Assembly (NCBI GenBank): GCA_028554795.2
Contig: CM068838.1
Location: forward strand, 85,936,944 to 86,000,943
DNA: 64,000 nucleotides
From: Sinohyriopsis cumingii
Taxonomy: Eukaryota; Mollusca; Bivalvia; Unionida; Unionidae
Direction of reading: 5' to 3'
Notes under the pieces: model-generated
Told to the model about the DNA's origin: nothing
Databases searched by the model: none
What the model saw: only the letters and a program-made list of their open reading frames with translations
Program-made: the position numbers and the translations under genes
In this document: piece after piece, positions 1-64,000 of the stretch
Layout of the letters: each line of letters opens with the position of its first letter
How positions within the stretch are numbered: position 1 is the first letter of the stretch

Positions 1-1260
1 TAAAAACAAATGCTTTCAGAGCGGTAAGAAACCCAGTCAATCTGATGCAAGATCAGCTCATTAATATGCACTGAATTTGCTCACTGCTGAAACAGTCCAT
101 GATTCTGATAACAGAAACACATATTTCAAATTTGATCAGAATTAGAGTGCAAATAAGGCTTATGGGGTGGTAACAAGCTCCATAAAACAAATACTAGATT
201 ACATCATTAATAAGCTTGGATTCCACTAACTATTAAACCCATCCAAAATCTTGATGATATAAGCCAATATTTTTAAACGGAATCAAAAATGGTTGAGAAA
301 TATGGAATCCAGCGATGTAAGAAGCTCCACCAATCAAATGCATGACCAACTTGTTAATATGTGTGCATCTCACTTGTTACAGATCCTGCACACGATGTTG
401 AAGATCACGGCATATATTTCATGTATGATCAAAATCAGTTGAAAATAAAGCTGACAGGAGAGTAACAAGTTGTGCGTTTTGGATTTTTAACATAGCTTTC
501 CTAATCTGAGTCATTATACTATGATGTCTGCAATGTGGCAGTTTATAGTGCTGTCCAACAGCAGGGCATCATGTCACAGATATGTAGCATGATGTCCCAC
601 CCAGTCACATTATCCTGAAACCAGGCTAACGTGTCCTAATGCTAACCTCTTAATACTGAGCTCCTAGCAAGGCAGCTGCGAGTACCAATTTTATAAGTCT
701 GTGTTATGACCAGGCAGAGGTTAGACCCAGGTGACACCTTTTCTTACTATAATGTTTGGATCAAGTTCATTTTTGAAAATGTCAAAGTTTCTGATCATAT
801 ATACCCATATTACAAGTTTGATTACAAATTGATCAGAAATATGGCTTCCCAAGGGATAACAAATTTGCCAATCAGATTCAAGATCACTAATAAACAAATT
901 TCACTTATTATCAAAGTCATCTGAGATCCTGGTGATACAAGTTTGATAAAAATCAGACTAGAAACACAGCCTCCAATGGTAACAAACTCAACCAATCAGA
1001 TACAAGATTACATACCATGTGATTTTCGCTCATTAATAAACTCGTTCAAGATTTTAATGATACAAGCATCAAAACGTGACAAGAAATTTGACTCCAAGAG
1101 TGGTAACTAGATTAGCCCCTCAGGTACAAGATCACCTCGTTACTATGCATGGATTTTCCTCACTTATGAACTTGTCCGAGATTTTAATGATATAAACTGA
1201 TACTCCAAGTTTAAAATCAGACCACAAATATGTGCCCATATGAGAGGTAACCAATAACTA
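1..1260. repeat. Old degenerate repeat modules of about 150-200 bp
   Basis: Phrases such as 'aatcagatacaagatcac', 'cattaataaactcatccaag' and 'ttttaatgatataa' recur several times (near 30-250, 330-440, 870-930, 990-1070 and 1110-1190) with much divergence. The block is interrupted by a SINE-like stretch at 470-735. No coding evidence was found here. Confidence 0.5.
470..735 (-). mobile_element. SINE family 2, decayed copy
   Basis: It shares a long stretch with the copies at 16577 and 25205: 'ttggatttttaacatagctt', 'gatgtctgcaatgtggcag', 'catgatgtcccacccagtca' and 'cctcttaatactgag'. The tRNA-like head is too decayed to read. Confidence 0.65.
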
Positions 1261-1931
1261 TTGATGTCATATATGGGATTGAAAATGGACAACCCATTGC
1301 AAACAAAGAGCCATAATAATAATAATAATGACCTTATTTAAAGAAGGTAACACAACTAGCTAAAAACTAATCTACCTTGAGGCCTAAGCTCCCCTGGCCT
1401 TTCAGCCAGGTGTGCTACAAATACAACAAAAAATATGTCAAACCTAGGAAGATAAATCACAAAAGGACACTTATGAATACAGTTTTTAAATCTGAGGCTA
1501 CTGTTACAATATTAAGTAGAAAGAGAACTGAATTTCCCAAACCTGATATCCATTTGGACTTTTCTTTCACACCAATTAGAAAAACATTTGACAAGTTCGA
1601 TTAAAAACCATAGTTCATTATTCTACTCTTCCACATTTAATTTAACACCTTCAGAATGTGAAAATCCCATCAACAATGATAATATTTCTTATCTTTTCAC
1701 AAATTATTAACAGTTACTTTAATAATAACTGTCTTTTCTTCCAACAGTGAATTTAATGCAATTATCAATAACACAATAGCACTTGCAGCATAAAGGTTAG
1801 GCAGATGATGCTTTTCACTATTACCCTAATATTAATTACCCTAATATTAATTACCCAAATAGTAATTACCCTAATATTGATTACCCTAATAATAATTACA
1901 TTTGTCTAAAAATAATAGCAAAAATACTTAC
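1261..1931. other. Intronic stretch after D7 with a short tandem repeat
   Basis: Five imperfect copies of a unit like 'attaccctaatattaa' lie at 1821-1900. The rest is AT-rich with an (AAT)n tract near 1313-1330. I see nothing coding. Confidence 0.5.
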
Positions 1932-63751
<61,820 letters not shown>

Positions 63752-64000
63752 CTGGAATGACACAAAAAATGAACTAGTGCAAAGAACTATCAATGATGAA
63801 ATAAATATATACAATTATAGGAAAACTCTTTGTCAGTACTCTTCTATAGGAATTAAATTCTTGAATCAATGTTGTCAAAGAATATGATATAATATCCTGG
63901 TGATATGAACAAAAAATAATGTAACTCTTTGACAGTAACTCCTACAGCAATGCAAAATAGGGCAAATTCTTCATTCAGTGATGTCAAAAATATGACATAA
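63752..64000. other. Intron upstream of D1 (partial)
   Basis: No A exon was found in these bases. A short phrase like 'gtcagtact.ttctataggaatta' recurs at 63831 and 63931. Confidence 0.5.

Overview
This window is animal nuclear DNA: AT-rich, intron-rich, full of micro- and minisatellites, tRNA-headed SINEs, and decayed LINE, DIRS and DNA-transposon remains. No bacterial-style gene occurs. The two SINE types (one with a 3' part related to 'ggtggttcttcc...ccaccagttatactgg', one with 'taatgctgag...ccaagcgaggcagc') and the short repeats reading 'ccataactc' remind me of molluscan, especially bivalve, genomes. I therefore lean to a lophotrochozoan, probably a mollusc; this is from memory and was not tested.

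The single real gene I can support fills the window on the minus strand and runs off both ends. It is a string of small exons in a strict four-exon order that repeats six times from right to left: D (43 nt), C (about 167 nt), B (150-186 nt), A (210-222 nt). A seventh D exon begins the next cassette at the left. I mapped 24 exons by hand from conserved peptide patterns plus splice sites. Intron phases are identical in every cassette (A-D 1, D-C 2, C-B 1, B-A 1), and each complete cassette is an exact multiple of three (197, 206, 190, 201, 197 and 197 codons; 1188 codons in all). Each cassette carries ten cysteines (three in C, one in B, six in A, including a CC pair) and most have N-glycosylation sequons, so an extracellular or secreted multi-cassette protein is likely. 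I do not recognise the family. The start codon, signal peptide and stop codon lie outside the window.

The gene has several odd points. One A exon and the following D exon are fused to the base (36420-36675, 213 + 43 nt). The donor site of A1 sits inside a 12-copy, 48-bp minisatellite that repeats the splice donor in frame. One intron (after B5) uses a GC donor. The sixth C exon has lost two of its three cysteines together.

The introns hold: degenerate old repeats and a SINE (1-1930); minisatellites (4.0-4.4, 5.9-6.1, 9.2-10.1, 16.1-17.6, 18.3-18.7, 20.9-22.2, 23.2-24.1, 26.4-26.95, 28.7-29.2, 59.0-60.2 kb); a plus-strand non-LTR retrotransposon relic (about 11.9-14.3 kb); a minus-strand non-LTR relic whose reverse transcriptase has expanded into a minisatellite (25.4-27.5 kb); a 1.1-kb dispersed repeat in two copies (30.1 and 41.1 kb); a broken THAP-domain gene (35.2 kb); a MITE-like pair (37.9 and 51.4 kb); two palindromic elements around a possible hAT-like relic (45.1-46.8 kb); a DIRS-type retrotransposon relic (48.6-50.6 kb); a short LINE 3' fragment (54.4-54.7 kb); and a compositionally distinct 1.6-kb insertion in a minisatellite (60.2-61.8 kb). 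Many long open frames in the window are satellite artefacts, not genes.
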